A stretch of 22,155 bases of DNA from an uncultured Clostridia bacterium (GCA_934132805.1 CAKPAB010000021.1:1-22155), one strand, 5' to 3'. Counted from the stretch's first letter, positions 14,178 through 21,867 are shown. A program made the numbers and translations. The notes: generated by a model from the letters alone, not told the origin.

Positions 14178-15394
14178 TATGCTACCACCCTATTTTCCTT
14201 ATTTATAGTTCCTTTATAATTTCCAGTTGATTTATATGTATTTTTCAATTCTTTTATTACACCATAATCAACTAATTTTCTTCTATAATATTTCATTATT
14301 TTTGAATAATCTACCTTAGTATTTTCTAGCTTTTTCATATCATTTTTAATAAATAGTATTTCTTTTTGTTTTACATATTCTACAAAATCTACATCTTTTA
14401 GTTTTGATATTTGCTTATACTTGTCCCAATATTTTTTATAATTTTCTCTTTCTTTTATATCTTCCCAATACACTTTCGTTGAAAGTAAACGTACATTATA
14501 ATCTTCTATCAAATTCATTAACATTGAATATGCTTTTTCTCTTTTAGCAGCCATTTTTGTATCTTGTACAAGTATTCTTGCATCTTTTAAGAGTTTTTCA
14601 TAACATTGTTCCGCTACAATTAATGGTATACTATGTGTAAACAATTTTCTGCTTATTCCTAATAATATCATATTTTTTTCTATATTATCTTTTGTATCTA
14701 GTTTTCCAACTGTATAGCTTTCGAATCTTTCATAGTCATCTACTATATCTTGGAATTCTTCTTTTGGGTTTATTTGCATTTTTAGTGGTAATATATTTTT
14801 TATATATTCTTCTAGTGTATAAAATATTTTTACATATATCCATTCTTTTGTTGAATCATATATGTTTGTTGTATCTGCTAATTTTATTGAATAATTTTTT
14901 AATATTGCTTTATATAATGTATCCATTTTATTTACATAGAATTTATTATATTTTTGTTGAACTTTTTCTTTTGCATTTATGTTTACACTCTCTTTGTCTA
15001 ATTCTAATAAATATTTTTGTTTTCTATATTTGTAGTCTATATATTCCTTTTCTTTTAAGCTTGTTACTTCATAATATCTTGCTAAAGCATCTCTTTCAAA
15101 ATCACTTGCTGTATTGTTTTTTACTTTTTTATAAATTGAGTCCATTACATATTTATCTAATGCTTCTAAATAAATTGTATATGCCTCATCATATTTTTTT
15201 TCTAATTCGTCTGTATTATATTCTGTATCTTTTTTGTAATTTTCAAATGTTTTTATTAGGTTGTTTCTTTTCATAGAAATTAACATTCCATTAATTCCTA
15301 TTTTTGTTGGTATTAATATTTTTGTTAATGTATTTGTCAATTTATTAAAAAAATTCGTACTTGTTCCAGTTATTCTTAAACTTTTTTCTTCCAT
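14177..15394 (-). CDS. Unknown protein in the phoH position
   Basis: 405 residues from ATG 15392-15394, which has GGAAAGGAAG just upstream; a longer frame from 15412 would include that site in its coding part. I do not recognise the family. The protein is highly charged (Lys/Glu/Tyr-rich), mostly helical with likely coiled-coil stretches, has no signal peptide and no clear membrane helix (only the short hydrophobic patch ILIPTKIGINGML at about 26-38), and no Walker A motif, so it is not a diverged PhoH. It lies 43 bases after yqfD and overlaps ybeY by one base, so it is transcribed with sporulation and ribosome-maturation genes. It may be a spore or structural factor; that is a guess from context only. 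Confidence 0.75.
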   Translation of the reverse strand: MEEKSLRITGTSTNFFNKLTNTLTKILIPTKIGINGMLISMKRNNLIKTFENYKKDTEYNTDELEKKYDEAYTIYLEALDKYVMDSIYKKVKNNTASDFERDALARYYEVTSLKEKEYIDYKYRKQKYLLELDKESVNINAKEKVQQKYNKFYVNKMDTLYKAILKNYSIKLADTTNIYDSTKEWIYVKIFYTLEEYIKNILPLKMQINPKEEFQDIVDDYERFESYTVGKLDTKDNIEKNMILLGISRKLFTHSIPLIVAEQCYEKLLKDARILVQDTKMAAKREKAYSMLMNLIEDYNVRLLSTKVYWEDIKERENYKKYWDKYKQISKLKDVDFVEYVKQKEILFIKNDMKKLENTKVDYSKIMKYYRRKLVDYGVIKELKNTYKSTGNYKGTINKENRVVA

Positions 15395-15437
15395 TTTGTT
15401 CTTCCTTTCCATTATAAATTGTGTTTTTAATTTATAA

Positions 15438-16622
15438 TTAAAAAACTATTTTTTCATTTGTCCCTATATCTTCAAGCACCTCATATGTTACATGGACTTC
15501 TACTCCATCTTCTTTTTCATATGTGTTTACTATTTTATTAACTATTTTTTCCTTTTCTTTTATTTCGCTATCTAATTCACTTTGTAATTCTTGTATCCCT
15601 AAGTTTTTTGCTTCTTCTATTTCATATTTTTTTGTTTCCTCTTTTATTTCCTTATTCGTTGTTTTTACTAAAGAAATAGGTAAATAAAAATCTGAAAATA
15701 TTTTAAATTTATTCTCCACCACTATTGTATCATAAATTTCAAATTTTGAAAGCCTTTTTGATAAATTTATTTGAAAATTGTTTATTTTTATTTGGTATTT
15801 ATTTTCAGTTTTTCCTGTTTCTAGTCTTTCCGTAGAATTATATGGAATTTTTTTGCTTTTTGTGTGCCATACTTTTGCTTGTATCTCTCCCTTAGCATGG
15901 ACATATCTTATTCCTGTATATTTTCCTTCCATCCACCCATTTATCAATGTTGTCCCTACATTTACTGTATCTCCAACTTTTACAGCAATTGTTCCATTTT
16001 GAGCACTAATTTTAGTTATTATTCCTTGTTTGTCTGAAACTATATTGCAGTAATCTTCCTCATTTATTATTTCTGGTTTTGCTGTTGATTTTACAACTCT
16101 AACTATTGCATTTGTTCCTTTAAGTTCAATTCCTATCCATGCTATATCATTTCTTTTTAGCCTTATTTTATTTATTATTTCTTTTGTATTTATTTTGCCC
16201 TTTATTTTTCCTATTTCCAAACCACTTTCTACTATATCCTGATACAAGTTTTCCATATTATCATTATTTTCTTGTATTATTTGTATATTCCATATAAAAT
16301 TTGATGCAATCGCCAAAATTACTATTATTACTATTAAAAACACAAAAAATAATTTTCTTTTTTTATATCTATTAAATATAAATGGCAGTCCCTTTTTTTT
16401 GATTATTTTCATTTTGCATTTTGTTTGCTTTGCAATCTTTGCTATCTTTTTTAAATCTTTTATTCCCACATTTAACTCTAATTTCACATTTTTGTTTCTT
16501 TTTAAATTCCATATAATTATTTTATTGTTTCTACATATATTTATAAATCTTTCTATGTAATATCCTTCTATTGATATTCTTATATAGCCAATTATATAGT
16601 TAAATATTATTTTAATTAACAT
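15438..16622 (-). CDS. yqfD: Sporulation protein YqfD
   Basis: 394 residues. YqfD is a sigma-E-controlled mother-cell sporulation protein found next to yqfC in endospore formers. Seen: the N-terminal part with YIRISIEGYYIERFINICRN and GIKDLKKIAKIAKQ, a membrane helix at about 91-112 (FVFLIVIIVILAIASNFIWN), and an extracytoplasmic half with AWIGIELKGTNAIVRVV, KPEIINEEDYCNIVSDKQGIITKI and GDTVNVGTTLINGWM, all typical of the family. Its ATG overlaps the yqfC stop by one base (TAATG). The next gene is the unknown 405-residue protein rather than phoH. The exact biochemical role of the family is not known. Confidence 0.93.
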   Translation of the reverse strand: MLIKIIFNYIIGYIRISIEGYYIERFINICRNNKIIIWNLKRNKNVKLELNVGIKDLKKIAKIAKQTKCKMKIIKKKGLPFIFNRYKKRKLFFVFLIVIIVILAIASNFIWNIQIIQENNDNMENLYQDIVESGLEIGKIKGKINTKEIINKIRLKRNDIAWIGIELKGTNAIVRVVKSTAKPEIINEEDYCNIVSDKQGIITKISAQNGTIAVKVGDTVNVGTTLINGWMEGKYTGIRYVHAKGEIQAKVWHTKSKKIPYNSTERLETGKTENKYQIKINNFQINLSKRLSKFEIYDTIVVENKFKIFSDFYLPISLVKTTNKEIKEETKKYEIEEAKNLGIQELQSELDSEIKEKEKIVNKIVNTYEKEDGVEVHVTYEVLEDIGTNEKIVF

Positions 16623-16906
16623 TAATCAAAATTCCTCTCTATATCCATACTTTCAACTTTCCCTCTCACTTTTATATCATCATTTGTCATGTTCTCTAGT
16701 CTTAATTCGAAACCATTTATATTTACAATTCCAAGGGAAGTATTTATTCTTATATAGTAATCTTCATATTCTAAAATCCCCTTAAAATTTTCTATTATCA
16801 TTTCATTAAAACCTGTTATTGTTATTTTAGGTACATCTGTATATACTTCTTGTGGCATTTCTAATAATCTATCAATTTTTGAAAACTTGTTTTGTTTTTT
16901 TTTCAT
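16622..16906 (-). CDS. yqfC: Sporulation protein YqfC
   Basis: 94 residues, a small soluble protein of the YqfC/YabP-like family: starts with a basic tail (MKKKQNKFSKIDRLLEMPQE), then VPKITITGFNEMIIENFKGILEYEDYYIRI and LGIVNINGFELRLENMTNDDIKVRGKVESMD. The beta-rich layout is the same as in YabP/SafA-type sporulation proteins. In Bacillus subtilis yqfC is in the sigma-E regulon; a sigma-E-like promoter (16938-16966) precedes it here. Start ATG follows GAAAGGATG. It is the first gene of the unit yqfC-yqfD-unknown-ybeY-yerB-like. Confidence 0.93.
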   Translation of the reverse strand: MKKKQNKFSKIDRLLEMPQEVYTDVPKITITGFNEMIIENFKGILEYEDYYIRINTSLGIVNINGFELRLENMTNDDIKVRGKVESMDIERNFD

Positions 16907-16937
16907 AATTTCATCCTTTCACTTTACACTTTATATA

Positions 16938-16966
16938 AGTGTATTTTATAATAGACAAATTTATGA
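16938..16966 (-). promoter_or_regulatory. Sigma-E-like promoter of yqfC
   Basis: Minus strand TCATAAA (16960-16966), 14 bases, AATACACT (16938-16945); the known sigma-E consensus is about KMATATT and CATACAHT with a 13-14 base spacer. The -10 box matches at 7 of 8. A sigma-A reading of the same stretch (TATAAA/TAAAAT) is possible. Confidence 0.5.
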
Positions 16967-16991
16967 AATAAATTTTCTGTACAATATAATT

Positions 16992-17035
16992 AAAAAAGTA
17001 GGACTTGGAGTACTTGCCCCTTAATCCCACTTTTT
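16992..17035 (-). terminator. Terminator after ldh
   Basis: AAAAAGTGGGA pairs with TCCTACTTTTT around a loop of about 21 bases just past the ldh stop. The loop contains TACTCCAAGTCC, which recurs (complement) at 8965-8976. Confidence 0.7.
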
Positions 17036-17038
17036 ATA

Positions 17039-17995
17039 TTACTCATTTATAATTTTATCAATAGATTCTACTCTCATTTCTTTAATAATTCTACAACTAT
17101 TATCAAGTTTTGCTTGTTCTTCTTCAGTTAATTCAAGATTTAACAATTCACGAACTCCCTTACCATTTATAATAGCTGGAACACCAATATAAATATCATC
17201 TTGCCCATATTCCCCATCTTTTAAATAAGTAGAAACTGTTAAAATTGAATTATCATTATCTAGAACAGATTTTACAATTTTACTTAATGACATACCAATT
17301 CCATAATATGTTGCCTTCTTTTTATTTATAATTTCATATGCAGCATTTACAACATCTTCATGAATTTTTTCCAAGTCTTTCATTGGATGATTTCCATCTT
17401 TCATAATGTCTTTGACTTTTTTACATCCTACATAAGCATGATTCCATGGTACAAATGATGAATCTCCATGTTCTCCCATTATATATGCATGAATATTTTT
17501 ACTTGAAACTTTTAAATAACTTGACATTATATAACGCAAACGAGCTGTATCCAAAACTGTTCCTGATCCAAATACTTGATTTTTTGGAAGTCCAGATACT
17601 TTTGCTACAACATAAGTCATCAAATCTACTGGATTACTTGCAACAATTATAACTCCATTAAAGCCACTAGCCATTATATTTTGAGTAATTCCTTTCATAA
17701 TTCTTGTATTAGTTTCTGCAAGTTCTAATCTTGTTTGACCTGGTTTTTGAGCAATACCTGCTGTAATTACTACAACTTGTGCATCTTTGCATTCATCATA
17801 ATCTCCTGCTTTTATAACCATTTTTTGTGGTGCAAATGGTAAACCATGTGATAAGTCCATTTGTTCTCCTATTGTTTTATCCTTGTCTATATCGATTAAT
17901 ACAAGTTCACTTACTCCTCCTCTATTTAGCATTGTATATGCCATACTCATTCCTACAAATCCTGTTCCTACTAAAACTACTTTTCCTTTTTTCAT
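17039..17995 (-). CDS. ldh: L-lactate dehydrogenase
   Basis: 318 residues, normal for bacterial L-LDH, which reduces pyruvate to L-lactate with NADH during fermentation. Seen: Rossmann GTGFVG motif (residues 10-15) with Asp35 at the end of the second strand for NAD(H), the mobile substrate loop AGIAQKPGQTR with Gln83 (the residue that favours pyruvate over oxaloacetate) and Arg89, ASNPVDLMTYV at 119-129, Arg153 in LDTARLR, and the catalytic His176 in GEHGDSS. These residues separate it from malate dehydrogenase. Start ATG follows AAAGGATG. It is a single-gene unit with its own promoter (18085-18113), a hairpin leader and a terminator (16992-17035). Confidence 0.96.
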   Translation of the reverse strand: MKKGKVVLVGTGFVGMSMAYTMLNRGGVSELVLIDIDKDKTIGEQMDLSHGLPFAPQKMVIKAGDYDECKDAQVVVITAGIAQKPGQTRLELAETNTRIMKGITQNIMASGFNGVIIVASNPVDLMTYVVAKVSGLPKNQVFGSGTVLDTARLRYIMSSYLKVSSKNIHAYIMGEHGDSSFVPWNHAYVGCKKVKDIMKDGNHPMKDLEKIHEDVVNAAYEIINKKKATYYGIGMSLSKIVKSVLDNDNSILTVSTYLKDGEYGQDDIYIGVPAIINGKGVRELLNLELTEEEQAKLDNSCRIIKEMRVESIDKIINE

Positions 17996-18028
17996 TTTTT
18001 ATCATCCTTTCTTAAGGCACAAACCAAG

Positions 18029-18055
18029 TTGAAAAAAATTGTAATTATTTTTCAA
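18029..18055 (-). promoter_or_regulatory. Hairpin in the ldh leader
   Basis: Perfect 8-bp stem TTGAAAAA / TTTTTCAA around an 11-base loop in the 5' leader of ldh. It shares its sequence, and the following TGTGC-N2-TAAGAAAGGA context, with the secG leader (11335-11360). Confidence 0.4.
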
Positions 18056-18084
18056 GCTTTATCGTCCTTTTGTTTTTCCATACT

Positions 18085-18113
18085 ATTATATAACTATTTT
18101 GCACATTTTTAAA
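18085..18113 (-). promoter_or_regulatory. Sigma-A promoter of ldh
   Basis: Minus strand TTTAAA (18108-18113), 17 bases, perfect TATAAT (18085-18090). The -35 box is weak. Confidence 0.6.
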
Positions 18114-18130
18114 CAGATTATTAAAAAAAT

Positions 18131-18159
18131 TTTACTTTTTTTATTTTTTATGATATAAT
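18131..18159 (+). promoter_or_regulatory. Sigma-A promoter of the DUF4364 gene
   Basis: TTTACT (18131-18136), 17 bases, TATAAT (18154-18159) with the TGn extension. It faces the ldh promoter; the two are divergent. Confidence 0.65.
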
Positions 18160-18194
18160 CTTAAAAAATTTAACCAAGTAAGGAGTGTTATAAA

Positions 18195-18734
18195 ATGTCT
18201 AGTTCAGATAATACAACTGCTTTGGCTGAAAATAAAGTTTTAATTTTATATATTTTAAGTCAATTACCTAATGGTATTTTAGAGGATAGCTTATATAAAA
18301 TTATTTCTTCTGTTAACAATGTTAATTATTTTTATTTTAAAGAAGTTTTAACAGATTTATTGGATTCCAAATTAGTTGGTATATTCACAAAAGATGAAGA
18401 AGAAGAATCTGTACTAAAAATAACAAGTGAAGGAAATAACGCACTTTCTCTTACAATAGATGTTTTACCCGGAATATTAAAATTAAAGGCTGATAATGTT
18501 TTTCAAAAAGAATTTGCTTCAATTGCTGATGAAACTTCTATTACTGCTGAATTTATTCCAAGAAGTGAGAATGATTATACTATAAAGTGTAAAATTATAG
18601 AAAAAAACGAAACAATATTTGAAGTTAAAACTTTTGCAGGTTCTCGTGAAAGAGCAAAAAAAATTGTTGATAATTGGAACAAAAATGCTTCTAAAATATA
18701 TCCTAAAATATTAGATTTATTATTTGAAGAATAA
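18195..18734 (+). CDS. DUF4364 family protein, likely winged-helix regulator
   Basis: 179 residues. The N-terminal LAENKVLILYILSQLPNGILEDSLYKII and NYFYFKEVLTDLLDSKLVGIF fit the winged helix of DUF4364 proteins, followed by LKITSEGNNALSLTIDVLPGI, a typical 'ITEEG' wing and linker, and a C-terminal beta-rich domain. The family is common in Clostridia, and its targets are unknown. The start ATG follows AAGGAGTG, with a good sigma-A promoter in front. It is divergent from ldh, which could make ldh a target, though divergence alone does not prove this. The stop TAA runs into a palindromic repeat (18733-18771). Confidence 0.82.
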   Translation: MSSSDNTTALAENKVLILYILSQLPNGILEDSLYKIISSVNNVNYFYFKEVLTDLLDSKLVGIFTKDEEEESVLKITSEGNNALSLTIDVLPGILKLKADNVFQKEFASIADETSITAEFIPRSENDYTIKCKIIEKNETIFEVKTFAGSRERAKKIVDNWNKNASKIYPKILDLLFEE

Positions 18735-18771
18735 AAGTTGTCAAAAGGGACGCCCCTTTTTGACAACTTTT
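18733..18771 (+). repeat. REP-like palindrome, left copy
   Basis: AAAAGTTGTCAAAAGGGACG followed by its near-complement, a stem of about 17 bp that starts in the stop codon of the DUF4364 gene and ends in a T-rich run. It doubles as a terminator. Inverted relative to 18785-18820. Confidence 0.85.
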
Positions 18772-18780
18772 ATTTATATA

Positions 18781-20043
18781 TTACAACTTGTCAAAAAAGG
18801 GCGTCCCTTTTGACAACTTTTTTCTTCTTAATATCCAACCATCTCCACATTCAATTGGCAACTTCATAAGGACTTTTTGACCTTTAACACCTGGACTAAC
18901 ACTATCAATTTCTTCTCCTGTTTCGTCATCCCATAATTTTGTAATTTCAAAAGTTTCTGGTTGTAACCTATTTGGAATTATAATTTCCATTATATCCCCT
19001 ACTGCTAATTTATTTTTTATTTCAATTACTGATTTTTCTTTTTTGTATTCTAGTATTTTTCCCCCAAACTCATATTTATCATTATATTGTCTTCCACTTA
19101 AATCTTGGATATCTTTATTTTTTCTATCATTAAAATAGAACGTTGTAAATTCTCTTGTTTTTACTTTTTCGATTTCCTTCATATATTTTGTATAATCATA
19201 ATTTGATGGGTCTTTCATATAATCGTCTATTGCATTTCTATATACATTAATTACACTTGCAATATAATATTCTGTTTTTAACCTTCCCTCTATTTTTAAA
19301 CTGTCAACTCCCATGTCTATTATTTCTGGCAGTTCTTTTATCAAACATAAATCTCTTGATGAAAAAATACTTGTTCCATGTTCACTTTCTTCTATTGGAT
19401 ACAATTGTCCTGGATTATTTTTTTCTTCTGCATACAAATTATATGACCATCTACAACTTTGTGCGCAATCACCTAAGTTTGCACTTCTTCCACACATAAA
19501 ATCACTTAAGAAACATCTTCCTGAAAATGCAAAACATATTGATCCATGTCCGAACATTTCTACTTCTAAGTCTTTTGGCTTATTTTCCATTATGTATTTT
19601 AGTTGCTCTTTGTTTATTTCTCTTGCCATTATTACTCTTTTAGCTCCATTTTTGTACCAAAATTGACAGTCTCTTAAACTTACTATATTTGCTTGTGTAC
19701 TTACATGTATTGGTACATTAGGTGCATATTCTTTTAGTGTTTCTATTACTCCACCATCTGCTGCTATTATTGCATCTGGTTTTACTTCATTTAATATTTT
19801 TGCCATTTCTATTATTTCTTCATATTTATCGTCCCATGCAAATATATTTAATGTTACATGTACTCTTTTTCCTATACTATGTGCATATTTTATTGTTTTT
19901 ATTAAATCATCATTATCCATATCTGCTCTTGTTCTTAAAGATAGTGATGATGTTCCACAATATACTGCATCTGCTCCATATTTAAATGCTATTTTTGCCT
20001 TTTCGAATGAGCCTGCTGGTGCTAATAATTCTATTCTTTTCAT
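18781..20043 (-). CDS. trhP: U32-family protein, probable tRNA hydroxylase TrhP
   Basis: 420 residues. The N-terminal ELLAPAGSFEKAKIAFKYGADAVYCG and the cysteine cluster HGSICFAFSGRCFLSDF, followed by CGRSANLGDCAQSC, are signatures of U32 proteins; Cys170, Cys177, Cys193 and Cys197 could bind the 4Fe-4S cluster. In Escherichia coli and Bacillus, members of this group with a C-terminal extra domain (TrhP/YrrO) use prephenate to hydroxylate U34 of tRNA; the older name is 'collagenase-like peptidase'. The symbol is provisional. I start at ATG 20041-20043, with GAAAGGAAA upstream, not six codons earlier. The last about 11 residues (LSKGTPFFDKL) are encoded by a REP-like palindrome. Confidence 0.85.
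   Translation of the reverse strand: MKRIELLAPAGSFEKAKIAFKYGADAVYCGTSSLSLRTRADMDNDDLIKTIKYAHSIGKRVHVTLNIFAWDDKYEEIIEMAKILNEVKPDAIIAADGGVIETLKEYAPNVPIHVSTQANIVSLRDCQFWYKNGAKRVIMAREINKEQLKYIMENKPKDLEVEMFGHGSICFAFSGRCFLSDFMCGRSANLGDCAQSCRWSYNLYAEEKNNPGQLYPIEESEHGTSIFSSRDLCLIKELPEIIDMGVDSLKIEGRLKTEYYIASVINVYRNAIDDYMKDPSNYDYTKYMKEIEKVKTREFTTFYFNDRKNKDIQDLSGRQYNDKYEFGGKILEYKKEKSVIEIKNKLAVGDIMEIIIPNRLQPETFEITKLWDDETGEEIDSVSPGVKGQKVLMKLPIECGDGWILRRKKLSKGTPFFDKL
18785..18820 (-). repeat. REP-like palindrome, right copy, within the U32 gene
   Basis: The minus strand reads AAGTTGTCAAAAGGGACGCC and its near-complement, an inverted copy of 18733-18771. It lies inside the 3' end of the U32 gene and encodes its last residues. 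Confidence 0.85.
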
Positions 20044-20079
20044 TATAACATTTCCTTTCATTTTTATTTCTTCTATATA

Positions 20080-20109
20080 AATATACTATCTTTGTGTACA
20101 TTTTGTCAA
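20080..20109 (-). promoter_or_regulatory. Sigma-A promoter of the U32 gene
   Basis: Minus strand perfect TTGACA (20104-20109), 18 bases, TATATT (20080-20085), 36 bases before the start codon. Confidence 0.65.
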
Positions 20110-20113
20110 TAGA

Positions 20114-20153
20114 AAAAGCCTACAACACAATATATTATGCATTATAAGCTTTT
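20114..20153 (-). terminator. Terminator after the coiled-coil gene
   Basis: AAAAGCTTA pairs with TAGGCTTTT (one G-T pair), followed by TTTTTC on the minus strand, 37 bases past the stop of the 20191-21075 gene and immediately before the U32 promoter. Confidence 0.65.
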
Positions 20154-20190
20154 AATATTTAAAATCTCTCAAACTATAAGTCCAAATAAA

Positions 20191-21075
20191 TTAATAATTT
20201 TCTCCTCTTCCCTCTGGTAGTGCTGGATATTGTAAAACAACTCTAATTTTCATAGCATATCTTATAGCTCTAACAACCTTACTATTTTTAATTCTTTGCC
20301 ATAAAGATGGTTTCTTTTCAAAAGTAGTCTCTTGAACATATTGCTCTTGAGCTTGTTGTACTTCTTGTTCTTTTACTTGTTGAACTTTTTGAACTTGTGG
20401 TGTCTCAACTATTTTTTGTTCTTCCACTTCTTCTATTTTAGCTGGCTCATCAACAGGTGTTGGAATAGTTTTTAATGCATCTGCAACTTCAATTCCAATA
20501 TAACTTAATGCTTTTGATCTGTCCTCAATTCTTTCCATATCAATTTCTATATGTAGATTTGATTCCAAATTATTAACTCTTGCATTTAATAGTTTCATTG
20601 CATCTGTATAATTTTGAGAAGTTTTTGTCTTGCATTTTCCTAAAATATTTAATGTATCTATAATATCTTCATTAAAATCTTTTTCTGCATTTTTAAGACT
20701 ATCCTTCCATCCATCTTCTTTATTTTCTACTTCTTCAATTAATTCTTTTAATTGTCCTGCTAGTGCTATATTTTGTTCTCTTTGTCTAATCAACTCCTCA
20801 ATTCTTTTTGTGTTTTCTTCGAATTGATTTGTAGCAAACTCTACTAAGCCATATGCTGCTTTATACACACTGCTAGGGAAATTCTTCTTTTTAGGATATT
20901 CTATTAAATATGTTTTTATTGATTCTATTAAATCTTTAAAATACGTATCCTCATCCAATTGTACTATTTGTTTTTTACTTTTTGGATTAATCATTTTTTG
21001 AACTTTTTCTATATTTGATAGGATTTTTTCTTCCGTGATTACCATTCTCACGTTTACTATGCCTGATTTTGACAT
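20191..21075 (-). CDS. Unknown coiled-coil protein with Gln/Glu/Val-rich linker
   Basis: 294 residues from ATG 21073-21075; an AAAGGAGG site lies 9 bases upstream, and a TTG three codons earlier is too close to it. I do not recognise the family. Residues about 10-190 are helical and charged (KNFPSSVYKAAYGLVEFATNQFEENTKR region, then RQREQNIALAGQLKELIEEVENKEDGW), followed by a low-complexity Glu/Gln/Val linker (about 205-250) and a basic, amphipathic end (SLWQRIKNSKVVRAIRYAMKIR, then VVLQYPALPEGRGENY). There is no signal peptide or membrane helix. The tail looks conserved in design and may bind membrane, RNA or a partner. It has its own promoter behind four 11-bp direct repeats. TetR lies directly upstream. 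Confidence 0.75.
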   Translation of the reverse strand: MSKSGIVNVRMVITEEKILSNIEKVQKMINPKSKKQIVQLDEDTYFKDLIESIKTYLIEYPKKKNFPSSVYKAAYGLVEFATNQFEENTKRIEELIRQREQNIALAGQLKELIEEVENKEDGWKDSLKNAEKDFNEDIIDTLNILGKCKTKTSQNYTDAMKLLNARVNNLESNLHIEIDMERIEDRSKALSYIGIEVADALKTIPTPVDEPAKIEEVEEQKIVETPQVQKVQQVKEQEVQQAQEQYVQETTFEKKPSLWQRIKNSKVVRAIRYAMKIRVVLQYPALPEGRGENY

Positions 21076-21128
21076 TGTAAACAACCTCCTTTATCTTACG
21101 CTTTATTGCTTTTACCGTTTCTTTTATA

Positions 21129-21157
21129 ATTATACAATATAAAACAAAAAACTACAA
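21129..21157 (-). promoter_or_regulatory. Sigma-A promoter of the coiled-coil gene
   Basis: Minus strand TTGTAG (21152-21157), 17 bases, perfect TATAAT (21129-21134). The weak -35 box fits a promoter that needs an activator. Confidence 0.55.
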
Positions 21158-21177
21158 TAGAATTGTGCGTTTTTTAG

Positions 21178-21216
21178 TTTACATTTTCATTACAAAAATA
21201 TTACAATTCTGTTACA
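21178..21216 (-). promoter_or_regulatory. Four 11-bp direct repeats upstream of the coiled-coil gene
   Basis: On the plus strand TTTACA (21178), ATTACA (21189), ATTACA (21200) and GTTACA (21211) are separated by 5 bases each, so the period is exactly 11 bp over 39 bp. The array lies 20 bases upstream of the -35 box and one base past the tetR stop. This is the layout of OmpR/PhoP-type response-regulator sites. Confidence 0.6.
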
Positions 21217-21217
21217 A

Positions 21218-21787
21218 CTATTTTATTTTTAGTCCTTCTACTACGGTTTTTTCAAATTCTTTATAAATTTTTATTATATCCATTTCATCTTCATTTTTCA
21301 TTTTGTATACCAATGTTGATGCTATTAATGCATATATTTCTGATGCTATTATTTTTGGGTCTCCTTGTTTTATTTCTCCTTTTTCCATTCCTACTTCTAC
21401 AATTTTTTCAATTTTTCCAATATATTCAAACACATGTTGTTGACACATTTTATTTCTTGCTTCTTTTCCATAAAATTGGCTTAATAAAATTGTTATAAAG
21501 TCTTCATATTTATTTACTATTTTTATTTCTATTAAAACAATTGCTTTGATTTTATCGATATAGTTTTCTAATTTTTCTGTTTTTATGTCTATACTATTTT
21601 GCAATAATTTTATTCCTTCTTCTATTAAAAAATTGAATATTTCTTCTTTACTTGAGAAATGATAATATAGTGTTCCTTTTGCTACTCCTACAGTTGCTGT
21701 TATTTCTTCTATGCTTGTTGCATCATATCCTTTTTCCGCAAATAATTTCATTGATGTTTCAAATATTTTTCTTTTTGTTTTATTCAT
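21218..21787 (-). CDS. TetR/AcrR family transcriptional regulator
   Basis: 189 residues, normal for the family. The N-terminal DNA-binding domain is complete: FETSMKLFAEKGYDATSIEEITATVGVAKGTLYYHFSSKEEIF (helices 1-4, residues about 9-52) with the helix-turn-helix at about 26-46. The ligand-binding C-terminal part (from about 60) is helical and hydrophobic with no recognisable motif, so the ligand cannot be told. Start ATG follows GAGGAAGGA, and a strong sigma-A promoter lies upstream (21839-21867). No efflux pump is visible next to it in the window, so it may control itself or something to the right of the window. Confidence 0.93.
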   Translation of the reverse strand: MNKTKRKIFETSMKLFAEKGYDATSIEEITATVGVAKGTLYYHFSSKEEIFNFLIEEGIKLLQNSIDIKTEKLENYIDKIKAIVLIEIKIVNKYEDFITILLSQFYGKEARNKMCQQHVFEYIGKIEKIVEVGMEKGEIKQGDPKIIASEIYALIASTLVYKMKNEDEMDIIKIYKEFEKTVVEGLKIK

Positions 21788-21838
21788 ATTTGTTCCATTC
21801 CTTCCTCAATTTTTTATTTTCCCCTTTGCTTGCTTTTT

Positions 21839-21867
21839 ATTATATATTTATTATTTAAATATTGCAA
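21839..21867 (-). promoter_or_regulatory. Sigma-A promoter of tetR
   Basis: Minus strand TTGCAA (21862-21867), 17 bases, perfect TATAAT (21839-21844), about 52 bases before the start codon. The segment 21868-22044 beyond it shows no gene that I can support. Confidence 0.7.

Noticed and set aside
14692..15276. Plus-strand ORF of 194 codons
   Set aside because: It is antisense to the unknown 405-residue gene, rich in Leu/Phe/Tyr from reversed AT-rich codons, and has no ribosome binding site or recognisable domain.
14177..15394. Diverged PhoH
   Set aside because: There is no Walker A or Walker B motif, and composition and length differ from PhoH.
19313..19666. Plus-strand ORF of 117 codons inside the U32 gene
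   Set aside because: It is antisense to a conserved gene with a clear cysteine cluster and has no ribosome binding site.
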